A stretch of DNA of 62,650 nucleotides from an uncultured Bacteroidales bacterium (GTDB lineage Bacteria > Bacteroidota > Bacteroidia > Bacteroidales > Muribaculaceae). Location: NCBI GenBank assembly GCA_905210435.1, contig CAJLWO010000010.1:1-62650 (forward strand), written 5' to 3'. This document shows, one piece after another, positions 41,772 through 50,589 of this stretch. The position numbers were made by a program, and so were the translations under genes. The first letter of the stretch is position 1, and each line of letters starts with the position of its first letter. The notes under the pieces are model-generated. The model worked only from the letters and a program-made list of their open reading frames with translations, was not told where the DNA came from and did no database searches.

Positions 41772-43505
41772 ATGGCGGAAATCAAGGACACCAACAATCA
41801 GCTCGACGAGACACAAAACGCTGAAAACCAAAATTCTAAAGGTTATAATTTTGTAGAGCAACTTGTTTACGACGACCTCAAGGCGGGTAAAAACGGAGGA
41901 CGGCTCAACACCCGTTTTCCACCCGAGCCCAACGGGTATCTGCATATCGGCCATGCTAAAGCTATATGCATGGACTTCGGTGTAGCCGAAAAATTCGGCG
42001 GCACCTGCAATCTTCGTTTCGACGACACCAACCCCGTAAAGGAGGATGTGGAATATGTCGACTCTATCAGGGAGGACATCAAATGGCTCGGTTTCGACTG
42101 GGGCGACCGCGAATATTACGCGTCGGACTATTTCCCCCAGCTTTTCGACCTCGCCGTACGTCTGATTAAAGAGGGCAAGGCTTACGTCGACGACCAGACA
42201 TCGGAGGAGATCGCCGCACAGAAAGGCACTCCCACCACGCCGGGAACCGAGAGCCCCTACCGCAACCGCACTCCCGAGGAGAACCTCGACCTGTTCATGC
42301 GCATGAACGCCGGCGAATTTGAGGAGGGCGCACGAGTGCTCCGCGCCAAAATCGACATGGCGTCGTCCAACATGCACTTCCGTGACCCCATCATGTACCG
42401 TATCATCAAGCACCCGCACCACCGCACCGGCACAACGTGGAAAGTATATCCCATGTACGATTTCGCCCACGGCCAGAGCGACTACTTCGAGGGTGTGACC
42501 CACTCGATATGCACACTTGAATTCGTGCCTCACCGTCCGCTCTACGACTACTTTGTCGACGAGCTTGCCGACGAGACATACCGCCCGCGCCAGATTGAAT
42601 TCAACCGCCTCAACCTCACGTATACCGTGATGTCGAAGCGCAAACTCCTCCAGCTCGTCAAGGAAGGTCTCGTGGCCGGTTGGGACGACCCCCGCATGCC
42701 GACCATCTCGGGTATGCGCCGCCGCGGCTTCACTCCGCAGTCGATCCGCAACTTCATAGAGCGCATCGGCTACACCAAGTATGAGGCACTCAACTCGGTA
42801 TCGCTCTTAGAGCACGCCGTGCGCGAGGACCTCAACAGCATAGCCACCCGTGTCATGGCCGTAGTCAATCCTGTGAAAGTGGTCATCACCAACTATCCCG
42901 AGGACAAGGTGGAGACCGTGGAGATGGAAAACAATCCCGAACAGCCCGGCTCGGGAACACATGAGATGCCGTTCTCACGCGAAATCTATATCGAACGCGA
43001 GGACTTCATGGAAAATCCCCCGAAGAAATTCTTCCGTCTGGCACCCGGCGGAGAAGTACGTCTCAAAGGCGCATACATAATCAAGTGTGAGAATGTGGTA
43101 AAGGATGCCGACGGCAATATCACGGAAATACACTGTACTTACGACCCCGAAACACGTTCGGGACTTCCCGGAAGCCAGCGCAAGGTCAAAGGCACGCTTC
43201 ACTGGGTATCGGCAGCCCATGCAGTTGATGCTACTGCACGTCTGTACGACCGTCTTTTCAACGTGGAAAATCCCGCCGCCGAACCCGACCGCGACTTCCG
43301 CGACATGCTTAATCCCGACTCCCTGCAGGTGGTCGAAGGCATCAAGGTAGAACCGTTCGCGGCGCAGAACGCCAAGCCCGGAACCAAATTCCAGTTCCAG
43401 CGCATAGGCTACTTCACGCCCGACCTCGACTCTACTCCCGACCGCCTCATCTTCAACCGCACCATCGCCCTGAAGGACAGCTGGGAAAAGGAGCAGAAGA
43501 AATAA
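41772..43505 (+). CDS. glnS: glutaminyl-tRNA synthetase
   Basis: 577 residues from ATG 41772. Class I synthetase motifs: PPEPNGYLHIGHAKA (HIGH at 58-61) and VMSKRKL in place of KMSKS. Domain order is the Rossmann catalytic part (to about 345), then beta-barrel anticodon-binding domains. ARLYDRLFNVENP near the end is typical of GlnRS. It charges tRNA-Gln directly. The ORF is open to 41730, but the extra codons overlap the -7 element. Confidence 0.96.
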   Translation: MAEIKDTNNQLDETQNAENQNSKGYNFVEQLVYDDLKAGKNGGRLNTRFPPEPNGYLHIGHAKAICMDFGVAEKFGGTCNLRFDDTNPVKEDVEYVDSIREDIKWLGFDWGDREYYASDYFPQLFDLAVRLIKEGKAYVDDQTSEEIAAQKGTPTTPGTESPYRNRTPEENLDLFMRMNAGEFEEGARVLRAKIDMASSNMHFRDPIMYRIIKHPHHRTGTTWKVYPMYDFAHGQSDYFEGVTHSICTLEFVPHRPLYDYFVDELADETYRPRQIEFNRLNLTYTVMSKRKLLQLVKEGLVAGWDDPRMPTISGMRRRGFTPQSIRNFIERIGYTKYEALNSVSLLEHAVREDLNSIATRVMAVVNPVKVVITNYPEDKVETVEMENNPEQPGSGTHEMPFSREIYIEREDFMENPPKKFFRLAPGGEVRLKGAYIIKCENVVKDADGNITEIHCTYDPETRSGLPGSQRKVKGTLHWVSAAHAVDATARLYDRLFNVENPAAEPDRDFRDMLNPDSLQVVEGIKVEPFAAQNAKPGTKFQFQRIGYFTPDLDSTPDRLIFNRTIALKDSWEKEQKK

Positions 43506-43583
43506 GTATAAACCCTGTCTGCGGAAGAGGACTCATGCAAGCGTCCTCGAGCCGGGGAATATGTTATTTTAACCAAATACACA

Positions 43584-43660
43584 CCGCGGTTAAAAACCGC
43601 GGCTACTATAAATCTGATTACCAATCGGTACAGGATAGTAGCCGCGGTTTCTAACCGCGG
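43584..43660. repeat. CCGCGGTT palindrome family copy 2
   Basis: The arms 43584-43609 and 43635-43660 form a 26-bp inverted repeat with one mismatch (CCGCGGTTAAAAACCGCGGC then TACTAT). It shares AACCGCGGCTACTA-like cores with the palindrome at 29576-29647. Confidence 0.75.
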
Positions 43661-43698
43661 AAAGATATATTTCCGACCAGAAATATAATTTTACAGGA

Positions 43699-45114
43699 AT
43701 GGACAATCAGTTAGAAAAGCTATATAATAAATTTCGCGAAGAACTCGCCGGAAACGACATATCAATCTATTACGACGAGGGGGACCTTGCCGACATCTTC
43801 GACTATGCCGGCGATGTGCACGATGATTATATCCGTCTGGAAGCGCTGCTTTTAGGCAACAGGCTTTTCCCTGACAGCGAAATAATGCTCGAACGGCGGG
43901 CCATATGGCTCGCCAACATGGGCAATGAGCCGTTGCGCCAGTTCATTCTCGACCACCCGCGTTCCAACCCGTCGGTGATGTGGGAAACGCTGCGCATACG
44001 CGCCAACGCGCCCTACACCCCCGAACAGGCCGTAAGCGAACTCGAATCACTCCTTGACCGCTTCCGTCTTGACGACGACGAGTCAATCATACAGTTCGTA
44101 GGACTTGTGCGGCATCTCGAGCAGGAAAACTGGCTCGTGGCCAACATCGACCGTGTGCGCGACCGCTGCGACTACCCGCCTACACTGCTTTTCGAGATAG
44201 CCCGCATGGCCGAAAACCGTCCGCAGTCAACTTCCGCTCTCCCGCTTCTGGAGGAACTTACCGAGCTTGACCCGTTCAACACCGATTACTGGGGACTGAC
44301 GGCCGAACTGCAGTCAAACTGCGAGCAATACGAGGAATCACTCGCATCGCTCGAATATGCCAAAGCCCTCGAGCCTGACGACGTGGAGCTGCTCACAATC
44401 GAAGGCTACAATTACCTGAAGCTCAACCGCATCGACGAAGCAATCAACGCGTTCAGACATGCGCTTTCGGTCGATGCCGACTATTTCATAGCCAAACGCA
44501 ACCTCCTCGAAGCCTACCGCATGAAGGGGGACGCGCCGAAATGCGCCGAACTGATACGCGAACTTTTCCGCGCCGACCCGACAGACACGTCGCTGCTGTG
44601 CGAGATGCTGCTTACGTTTCCCGACGAAACCGACGAGACGCTGGCGCACTTCTACGCCAACACCGATGCCGACGAAAATGAAGCCATAGTGCATGTGAGC
44701 GAGCTTTGCCGGACAGGCAATGAGACTTCGGCGCTCAACTACATGCGCTGGTACCAGAAATCGTTCTCACTGTCGACCCAGGGCAAAATGGTGTTCATCG
44801 AGCTGCTATACCACAACGGCCGCTATCAGGAGGCCTACGACTATCTTATCGACAACCTGAAATCGCCGGTGCTCTCGTCGTCGGAACTTCCCATCATAGC
44901 CGTCATCGTATCCATACTTCTGAAGCTGCATATATTTGACGAAGCGCTCCATTTCTGCAACAACTGGCTTGAAAAACTGCATTCAGCCACGGTGGAGCAC
45001 AACAGTTTCCATCTGATCAACCGCGGGCTGCGCGACATACTGACCGACGTGAAACAACTGCTCACCGTCAATCCCACCCCCACCGACGAGCAAATCAACC
45101 GCGTGGCGCTGTGA
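43699..45114 (+). CDS. cytoplasmic tetratricopeptide-repeat protein
   Basis: 471 residues without a signal peptide or membrane helix. TPR-like helix pairs are clearest from about 190 to 300 (LPLLEELTELDPFNTDYWG, then ESLASLEYAKALEPDDVELLTIEGY and DEAINAFRHALSVDADYF). The rest is acidic and helical. It probably acts as a protein-interaction scaffold. I do not recognise a specific family. It stands alone after glnS and its palindrome, before a long non-coding leader. Confidence 0.8.
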   Translation: MDNQLEKLYNKFREELAGNDISIYYDEGDLADIFDYAGDVHDDYIRLEALLLGNRLFPDSEIMLERRAIWLANMGNEPLRQFILDHPRSNPSVMWETLRIRANAPYTPEQAVSELESLLDRFRLDDDESIIQFVGLVRHLEQENWLVANIDRVRDRCDYPPTLLFEIARMAENRPQSTSALPLLEELTELDPFNTDYWGLTAELQSNCEQYEESLASLEYAKALEPDDVELLTIEGYNYLKLNRIDEAINAFRHALSVDADYFIAKRNLLEAYRMKGDAPKCAELIRELFRADPTDTSLLCEMLLTFPDETDETLAHFYANTDADENEAIVHVSELCRTGNETSALNYMRWYQKSFSLSTQGKMVFIELLYHNGRYQEAYDYLIDNLKSPVLSSSELPIIAVIVSILLKLHIFDEALHFCNNWLEKLHSATVEHNSFHLINRGLRDILTDVKQLLTVNPTPTDEQINRVAL

Positions 45115-45143
45115 GATTACTGAAAGCATAGCCGACCGGCCGA

Positions 45144-45159
45144 ATGTTAACGTTAACAT
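45144..45159. promoter_or_regulatory. perfect 16-bp palindrome, operator-like
   Basis: ATGTTAACGTTAACAT is a perfect palindrome with a central CG. This is the general form of LacI-family operators (TGxxAACGTTxxCA type). It lies 42 bp upstream of a -7 element at 45201. Binding by such a regulator is inference. Confidence 0.45.
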
Positions 45160-45200
45160 ATTTTATATAAACGTTCAACCGTTTGATTGCCGAAATTTAT

Positions 45201-45208
45201 TAATTTTG
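45201..45208 (+). promoter_or_regulatory. -7 element, followed by a long leader
   Basis: TAATTTTG matches TAnnTTTG. A TTTG at 45182-45185 is 15 bp upstream, shorter than usual. The next gene begins 215 bp downstream; the interval 45209-45423 holds no RNA family I recognise and only a 9-codon ATG ORF at 45327. Confidence 0.4.
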
Positions 45209-45423
45209 GGCAAAGCTACAACATTTCCGACGAAACGGGCCGCTAAAGAGTGTATGCCGGCATAATGCCTGACTGCTGCGAACTTTCGCCCGAATCAAAT
45301 GTTAATCATATAAATAATAAAGGAAATGGCGGGCGATAACCGCTCCGAGGGATGATAATCAACACGCGAAAATAATCTTAAAAGAGCCGCCCGGCAGTTC
45401 CGGAATGTCAAACTTAAAAACTG

Positions 45424-45675
45424 ATGGCAATGAATCAAAGAAATTATGGGAGTCAGAAGCCGGTATTGCCCTTCTCCCTCCGACTTTTTTTCGGCATTTT
45501 TATGATTTTGGTTTTTGGCTTCGTGGGACTGATGTTGCTGTTCAACTGGTTTAACGTAATCTATGACCCGTCATGGAACTGGCTGCGCTGGGTTGGCGGT
45601 CCGATTTTCATACTGTACGGCATATCGCGCGGCTACCGCCTCTTCAAAGCGACCAAGTCAGATGACGAGGAATAG
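45424..45675 (+). CDS. small membrane protein
   Basis: 83 residues. Two hydrophobic segments are visible, at about 20-42 (LRLFFGIFMILVFGFVGLML) and 53-67 (LRWVGGPIFILYGIS), with a polar N-terminus and an acidic C-terminus (KSDDEE). I do not recognise the family. It is 39 bp upstream of the PstS-like gene and probably in the same transcript, so it may belong to that envelope system. Confidence 0.75.
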   Translation: MAMNQRNYGSQKPVLPFSLRLFFGIFMILVFGFVGLMLLFNWFNVIYDPSWNWLRWVGGPIFILYGISRGYRLFKATKSDDEE

Positions 45676-45714
45676 TGCGTATACCAACCACCCCAAAATA
45701 CCGATAGAAAACTT

Positions 45715-46719
45715 ATGTTAAAGAGAAACAGAATACTTGCTGCTGCGACCGTTGCGCTTGCAACAGTCGCCGTGGCATGCAATCCCAATCCGAAAGTCGG
45801 ACAGGACGGCAACTCCGTATCGGCCACATCGGGCGTCACCGTGATGGCATGCGACGAGTCATTCCAGCACATCATGGAACAGGAGATTAATGTGTATGAA
45901 TACCAGTATCCCAATGCATCCATACTGGCTCGCTATCTCCCCGAGCAGCAATGCATCGACTCGCTGTTGCACACCAACAACACCAAACTTGCGGTCACTT
46001 CACGTCCGCTCACCGCATCGGAAATGCGTTATCTCGAACTGCGCAAACGCCAGCCACGCTCCAAGATGGTGGCCGTAGATGCCATCGCCATAATAGCCAA
46101 CAAGGACAATCCCGTCAACGAAATCTCCACCTCCGACCTCGGCAAAATACTATCGGGAGAAATAACCGAATGGAAATGGGTGGAGCCCGACAATAAATCC
46201 GGCAACATCGACATAATATTCGACTACAACGGCTCAAGCACGGTAAGATACATGACCGACAGCATCATGGACGGCCGACCGTTCGGCAAAAACGTTTTCG
46301 CCCAGAATTCAAATGCGAAAGTGGTGCAGTCTGTATCAGAACGAAAAGGAGCCCTCGGCATCATAGGCGTAAGCTGGATTTCTTCCGACCTCAAGGGAGT
46401 GGAGATGTCGACCGCCGAACTTTCGGAAGCATCGCAAAAAAACGATACGACCAACCTCGGATTCACCCCCGACATAAAGGTTCTCGCAGTGACCGGCAAA
46501 GGGCAATTCCCCGGCGAAGGGAAAAAACCGTATCAGGCATACATATTCGACGGCTCATATCCGCTCTACCGTCCAATATATCTCACCGTCACCGGATACA
46601 AAAACGCCACACAAAGCGGATTTTTCACATTCGTGACAGGATTTGCCGGCCAGAAACTGATACAACTTACCGGCGTATTACCCGCCGCAATGCACCCGCG
46701 TATTGTCAATGTCGACTGA
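45715..46719 (+). CDS. PstS-like periplasmic substrate-binding lipoprotein
   Basis: 334 residues with a lipoprotein signal (ILAAATVALATVAVAC, Cys22). The fold is PstS/PBP-like type II: KLAVTSRPLTASEM, AVDAIAIIANKDNPVNEISTSDLGKILSG, IDIIFDYNGSSTVRYM, then GALGIIGVSWIS and YPLYRPIYLTVTGY. Known: Bacteroidales carry a PstS-like gene beside a TPR gene, often after ExbB/ExbD/TonB genes. Here no ABC permease or Exb genes adjoin. Phosphate as ligand is not assured. Confidence 0.85.
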   Translation: MLKRNRILAAATVALATVAVACNPNPKVGQDGNSVSATSGVTVMACDESFQHIMEQEINVYEYQYPNASILARYLPEQQCIDSLLHTNNTKLAVTSRPLTASEMRYLELRKRQPRSKMVAVDAIAIIANKDNPVNEISTSDLGKILSGEITEWKWVEPDNKSGNIDIIFDYNGSSTVRYMTDSIMDGRPFGKNVFAQNSNAKVVQSVSERKGALGIIGVSWISSDLKGVEMSTAELSEASQKNDTTNLGFTPDIKVLAVTGKGQFPGEGKKPYQAYIFDGSYPLYRPIYLTVTGYKNATQSGFFTFVTGFAGQKLIQLTGVLPAAMHPRIVNVD

Positions 46720-46722
46720 CAC

Positions 46723-46756
46723 AGTCCCGACAATGTATCGACAATGTATCGGGACT
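46723..46756 (+). terminator. hairpin after the PstS-like gene
   Basis: AGTCCCGA and TCGGGACT (46723-46730, 46749-46756) pair perfectly. Within the span, an 11-bp unit ACAATGTATCG is tandemly duplicated. No U-tract follows, so the terminator call is modest. Confidence 0.4.
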
Positions 46757-46763
46757 AACGCCA

Positions 46764-46771
46764 TAAATTTG
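46764..46771 (+). promoter_or_regulatory. -7 element before the TPR gene
   Basis: TAAATTTG, an exact TAnnTTTG match, right after the hairpin and 190 bp before the TPR start. The interval 46772-46961 is AT-rich with no recognised RNA. Confidence 0.35.
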
Positions 46772-46961
46772 TTAATTTGACTCAATAAATCAAAAAATTT
46801 ACATATATTATCCACCCGACAGGCATACGGACATTGCTACTAAAGATAAAAATTTGTAATTTTACAATTATTATTACATCAAGGCTATATAAAAGACAAC
46901 ATATCGGATAAAAAATCGTTATAATCACAACGGAAAAAATAATTAAAAAAACAGATACAAC

Positions 46962-48572
46962 ATGAAATTAAAGACATTATTAGCTTTCATGCTCGGAGCT
47001 GTAGCCATCACCGGTTCAGCCCAGGGATTCAAGGATGCAGTGGAATATTACCGCGCCGACCAGCCTGACGAAGCGGAGATTATCATCAACCGCACTATCA
47101 ACGAGGCCGGTACCGACAAATCAATGGCCAACTTCTACCTCGGCCAGATCGCATTCCACCGCCAGAACTATGCCAACGCGAAAAGTTTTTTTGAAAAAGG
47201 CATTACGCTCAACGCCGACAACGGCTACAACTATGTAGGTCTCGGCGAAGTCGCCCTCCAGCAGGGCGACAAATCGGCTGCCGACGATTTCTTCAAACAG
47301 GCGGCCAAACTCAACAAGAAAGATGCCGTACTGCTTACCGAAATCGCACGTGCTTTCTACAATGCCGACGCGGCAAAATATGCAAAAGACATTCAAAAAT
47401 ATCTGAAAGATGCACGCAAAGCCGACAAAGACTGCCCCGCAATCTTCATTCTCGAAGCCGACATGCTCGCTCCCGTCAATGTCGGTGATGCGGCAGGATA
47501 TTATGAAATGGCCATGAGCGCCGCCGACGGTGTGAAATATCCCGAGGCTTTCGTGAAATATGCACGCACATATTTCCCGGTCAACCCCAACTATGCTATC
47601 GACGGTCTTAAAAAACTGCTTGAGCTTCAGCCCAACTCGGCTCTCGCTCAACGTGAGCTCGCCGAAAAATACTACGACAACGACCAGCTCACAATGGCGG
47701 CCGAGCAATACGGGAAATATATCCAGAACCCCAACCACTTCAAGCGTGACGAACAGCGCTATGTAGGTCTGCTCTACTTCGGAAAAAAATATGACGAGTC
47801 AAACGCACTTGCCGCAAAAATTCTCTCCGAAGACCCCGATAACTTCTACATGAAGCGCATGCGCATGCTCAACTATGCAGCTCTCGAACAGCCCGAAAAA
47901 GCCATCGAAGAGGGTGACAAATTTTTCCAGACAACAGGTGAGTTCGTTCCCAATGACTACACCACATACGGCGACATGTACATCGCGCTCGGTCAAGACT
48001 CCATAGGCGTACTGCAGTATGAAAAAGCTCTGACTCTCGCCCCTGAAAAAGCATCGCTCTACAAGGACATCAGCCAGGCCTATACCGCAGCGAAAATGTA
48101 TGGCAAAGCAGCTGAAGCCCAGCAGAAATTTATCGACATGGATCCCGAGCACACCACCAACGACGTGATGATACTCGCCCGCCGCTACCAGAATGCAGCA
48201 GCTACCTCAGCTCCCGACAGCCCCGAGCATGCCGACTTCTCCCAGAAAGCCATCAAGGCCATCGAAGAGGTTTACTCCAAAGTACCCGACAACCTTCAGG
48301 TGCTCACTACCCGCAGCCGCATCTACCTCATCGCCAACAACAATGAGATGAACGATGACATCGAGCAGCAGCTCGTAAAGATTGTGGAGATACTTGACGC
48401 CGATCCCGAAAACGTAACTGCACGCAAGCAGGATTACATCTTCGCACTCAACCTTCTCGGCAGATACAATCTCTCCAAGGACCGTGAAAAGGCCAAAGCC
48501 TACTACACAAAATTCCTCGAAATCAACCCCGAAAACGAACAGCTCCGCACATTCGTTGAAAACCTGAAATAA
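46962..48572 (+). CDS. periplasmic tetratricopeptide-repeat protein
   Basis: 536 residues with a signal peptide (MKLKTLLAFMLGAVAITGSAQG). The body is a long array of TPR-like helix pairs, for example FYLGQIAFHRQNYANAKSFF, YVGLGEVALQQGDKSAADDF and MYIALGQDSIGVLQYEKALT, continuing to KAKAYYTKFLEINPENEQLR at the C-terminus. Known: its relatives sit next to PstS-like genes in Bacteroidales. It probably acts in an envelope complex with that protein. Followed by a strong hairpin. Confidence 0.88.
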   Translation: MKLKTLLAFMLGAVAITGSAQGFKDAVEYYRADQPDEAEIIINRTINEAGTDKSMANFYLGQIAFHRQNYANAKSFFEKGITLNADNGYNYVGLGEVALQQGDKSAADDFFKQAAKLNKKDAVLLTEIARAFYNADAAKYAKDIQKYLKDARKADKDCPAIFILEADMLAPVNVGDAAGYYEMAMSAADGVKYPEAFVKYARTYFPVNPNYAIDGLKKLLELQPNSALAQRELAEKYYDNDQLTMAAEQYGKYIQNPNHFKRDEQRYVGLLYFGKKYDESNALAAKILSEDPDNFYMKRMRMLNYAALEQPEKAIEEGDKFFQTTGEFVPNDYTTYGDMYIALGQDSIGVLQYEKALTLAPEKASLYKDISQAYTAAKMYGKAAEAQQKFIDMDPEHTTNDVMILARRYQNAAATSAPDSPEHADFSQKAIKAIEEVYSKVPDNLQVLTTRSRIYLIANNNEMNDDIEQQLVKIVEILDADPENVTARKQDYIFALNLLGRYNLSKDREKAKAYYTKFLEINPENEQLRTFVENLK

Positions 48573-48590
48573 AAGAATATTTTCAAATCC

Positions 48591-48637
48591 AACGAACAAG
48601 CGGGACGTCCCTGACAGGAGCGTCCCGCTTATTCGTT
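48591..48637 (+). terminator. terminator after the TPR gene
   Basis: The arms 48591-48607 and 48621-48637 (AACGAACAAGCGGGACG against CGTCCCGCTTATTCGTT) pair over 17 bp with one mismatch, 18 bp after the stop. Confidence 0.6.
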
Positions 48638-48684
48638 ATATAACTATTGAGTGAATATGTACGAGGTAATGTGTTCATTATCAG

Positions 48685-48765
48685 TGTAGGGCTGCACCCC
48701 GGTGCAGCCGAAACCAATGCAAATGGGTGTTATCATCAACGGCTGCACCGGGGTACAGTCCTACA
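48685..48765. repeat. inverted repeat GTAGGGCTGCACCCCGGTG
   Basis: The arms 48685-48710 and 48740-48765 form a 26-bp inverted repeat with two mismatches. A related GCAGCCCTACAATCG string lies at 48855. It fills most of the 318-bp gap between the convergent TPR and tsaB genes. Confidence 0.65.
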
Positions 48766-48890
48766 ACGCACTCGTAATCAACAAGTTAATCAACTGAATA
48801 GTCACTTCGTTATGACATTATGTTAATACAATAAAATCCTTCAAAGAGGGTGTTGCAGCCCTACAATCGCTATGTATTACATTTGTTGGT

Positions 48891-49577
48891 TCAGAACAGT
48901 TTTTTTGGTTTGGTTGCCTGAAATTCCTTGAGGTAGAGAGGCACGCTGTAGGCAAGGTCGAGGAAGTCCTTGCGTGTGAAGGCCTGTTCGGCAAGCGGGA
49001 GCATGTTGGCGGCCAATGGATGTATGCCGGAAATGAAAACGGCATTATCTGACGTGATGACATCGCGGGCTTTATCGGAACCGTTGCCGAAAATAAGCAG
49101 GCGCCTGTCGGCGAGATAATTGTCAAATGCTTCAGGAGTGAGAATCAGCGGCGTGGGTGCGACAATGGTGTCGAGAGCCATGTCGTAGACGGCGGTATAG
49201 ACCTCCATGCGGCGCGCGTCAATCATCGGGACAAACAGTTCGTCACTTTCTACCGGGTGGTTGAACATGACATCGACCGCCATGATTTTAAGCGTATCGA
49301 TACCAATCAGCGGGATATTGAGCGCATAACACAGCCCCTTTGCCTCCGACAGACCGATACGCAATCCGGTATAGCTTCCGGGACCGATACTGACGGCAAC
49401 CGCGTCGAGTTTCATCTCATGCGCCGCGATATGGTCAAGGCAGTCCTTTATAAATCCGCTCAGCAGCGTGGCGTGGTTATGACCGGCGAAATCCTCACGG
49501 TGGCACAGCACCATGCCGTCGAAAGTGACGGCCACGGAGCATACATCGGTCGATGTCTCTATATTAAGTATTGTCAT
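48891..49577 (-). CDS. tsaB: tRNA threonylcarbamoyladenosine biosynthesis protein TsaB
   Basis: 228 residues with an ASKHA-type fold: ILNIETSTDVCSVAV at the N-terminus, then VSIGPGSYTGLRIGLSEAKGL, the TsaB signature, and PLIGIDTLKIMA. Known: TsaB helps TsaD and TsaE form t6A37 in tRNAs reading ANN codons. It is divergent from yicC, with a TAACTTTG element (minus strand, 49619-49626) upstream. Confidence 0.93.
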   Translation of the reverse strand: MTILNIETSTDVCSVAVTFDGMVLCHREDFAGHNHATLLSGFIKDCLDHIAAHEMKLDAVAVSIGPGSYTGLRIGLSEAKGLCYALNIPLIGIDTLKIMAVDVMFNHPVESDELFVPMIDARRMEVYTAVYDMALDTIVAPTPLILTPEAFDNYLADRRLLIFGNGSDKARDVITSDNAVFISGIHPLAANMLPLAEQAFTRKDFLDLAYSVPLYLKEFQATKPKKLF

Positions 49578-49618
49578 TTTGCAAAATAATTTTCTCCTGA
49601 CGCTCTATTTTTTTTATG

Positions 49619-49655
49619 CAAAGTTACGTTTTTTTTCACGTATTGTGTAATTTTG
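49619..49655. promoter_or_regulatory. divergent -7 elements for tsaB and yicC
   Basis: The minus strand has TAACTTTG at 49619-49626 for tsaB. The plus strand has TAATTTTG at 49648-49655 for yicC, 22 bp before its ATG. Both fit TAnnTTTG. Confidence 0.5.
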
Positions 49656-49677
49656 TGGAAAATAAATCTTTTGGACC

Positions 49678-50553
49678 ATGCTATTATCAATGACAGGTTT
49701 CGGCAAAGGAATAGCCGAAAACAGTTCCAAGAAATTCACAGTAGAGATCAAGACACTCAATTCGAAGCAGCTCGATTTCTCAAGCCGCATGCCCGCACAA
49801 TACCGCGAGATGGAAGTTGAATGCCGCAATCTCATAGCCGCACGCATAGAGCGCGGCAAAGTAGACCTTGCAGTCACCGTGGAAACACTGGGAATAAACT
49901 CCGACGTAAGCATCAACATAGAGAGAGCCGCCGCCTATAAGGCGCAGATCGAACGTATGTCGCAGGAACTCGGACTGCCTGCGCCGGCCGACTGGTATTC
50001 GGTACTCCTGCGTTTCCCCGACGTCATGCACACCGACAGTACCGACGGCATCGACGACGATGACCGCGCCACACTCCTCAAGGCCGTCGACGCCGCCTGT
50101 GAAGCACTGCGTGAATTCCGCGCCAAAGAGGGGAAAAAGCTCAGCGAGTTTTTTGCCACGCGCATAAACAGGATTGCCGGATTGCTCGCCGAAGTACCCA
50201 AATACGAGACCGAACGCATCACCAAAATACGTGCCCGCATCGAGGACGCGCTCGCCCAGATACCGCAGGCCGACTACGACCGCGGACGCTACGAGCAGGA
50301 GATGATATTCTACATCGAGAAGCTCGACATCAATGAGGAAAAGCAGCGTCTGGCCCAGCATCTGGAGTATTTCACCGAAACGATGGAGGCCGAGCCCGGA
50401 CAGGGTAAGAAACTCGGCTTCATAGCCCAGGAGATGGGTCGCGAAATCAACACTCTCGGCTCGAAGAGCAACCACGCCGAAATGCAGATTACGGTGGTGA
50501 AGATGAAAGACGAGCTTGAACAGATCAAGGAACAGGTACTCAACGTACTGTAA
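49678..50553 (+). CDS. yicC: YicC family protein
   Basis: 291 residues. It opens with the family signature LLSMTGFGKGIAEN, then KFTVEIKTLNSKQLDFSSRMPAQYREME. The C-terminal DUF1732 part reads EAEPGQGKKLGFIAQEMGRE, then NTLGSKSNHAEMQ. Known: YicC proteins have been reported as endoribonucleases. It is the first gene of the yicC-gmk-nadD-DUF5063 run, a common neighbourhood in bacteria for yicC and gmk. Confidence 0.93.
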   Translation: MLLSMTGFGKGIAENSSKKFTVEIKTLNSKQLDFSSRMPAQYREMEVECRNLIAARIERGKVDLAVTVETLGINSDVSINIERAAAYKAQIERMSQELGLPAPADWYSVLLRFPDVMHTDSTDGIDDDDRATLLKAVDAACEALREFRAKEGKKLSEFFATRINRIAGLLAEVPKYETERITKIRARIEDALAQIPQADYDRGRYEQEMIFYIEKLDINEEKQRLAQHLEYFTETMEAEPGQGKKLGFIAQEMGREINTLGSKSNHAEMQITVVKMKDELEQIKEQVLNVL

Positions 50554-50589
50554 CCAATACATCACATTTTAACAACAAAGACCACATAT

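Noticed and set aside
45209..45423. A known riboswitch in the long leader
   Set aside because: No conserved core of the riboswitch classes I know could be recognised by eye.
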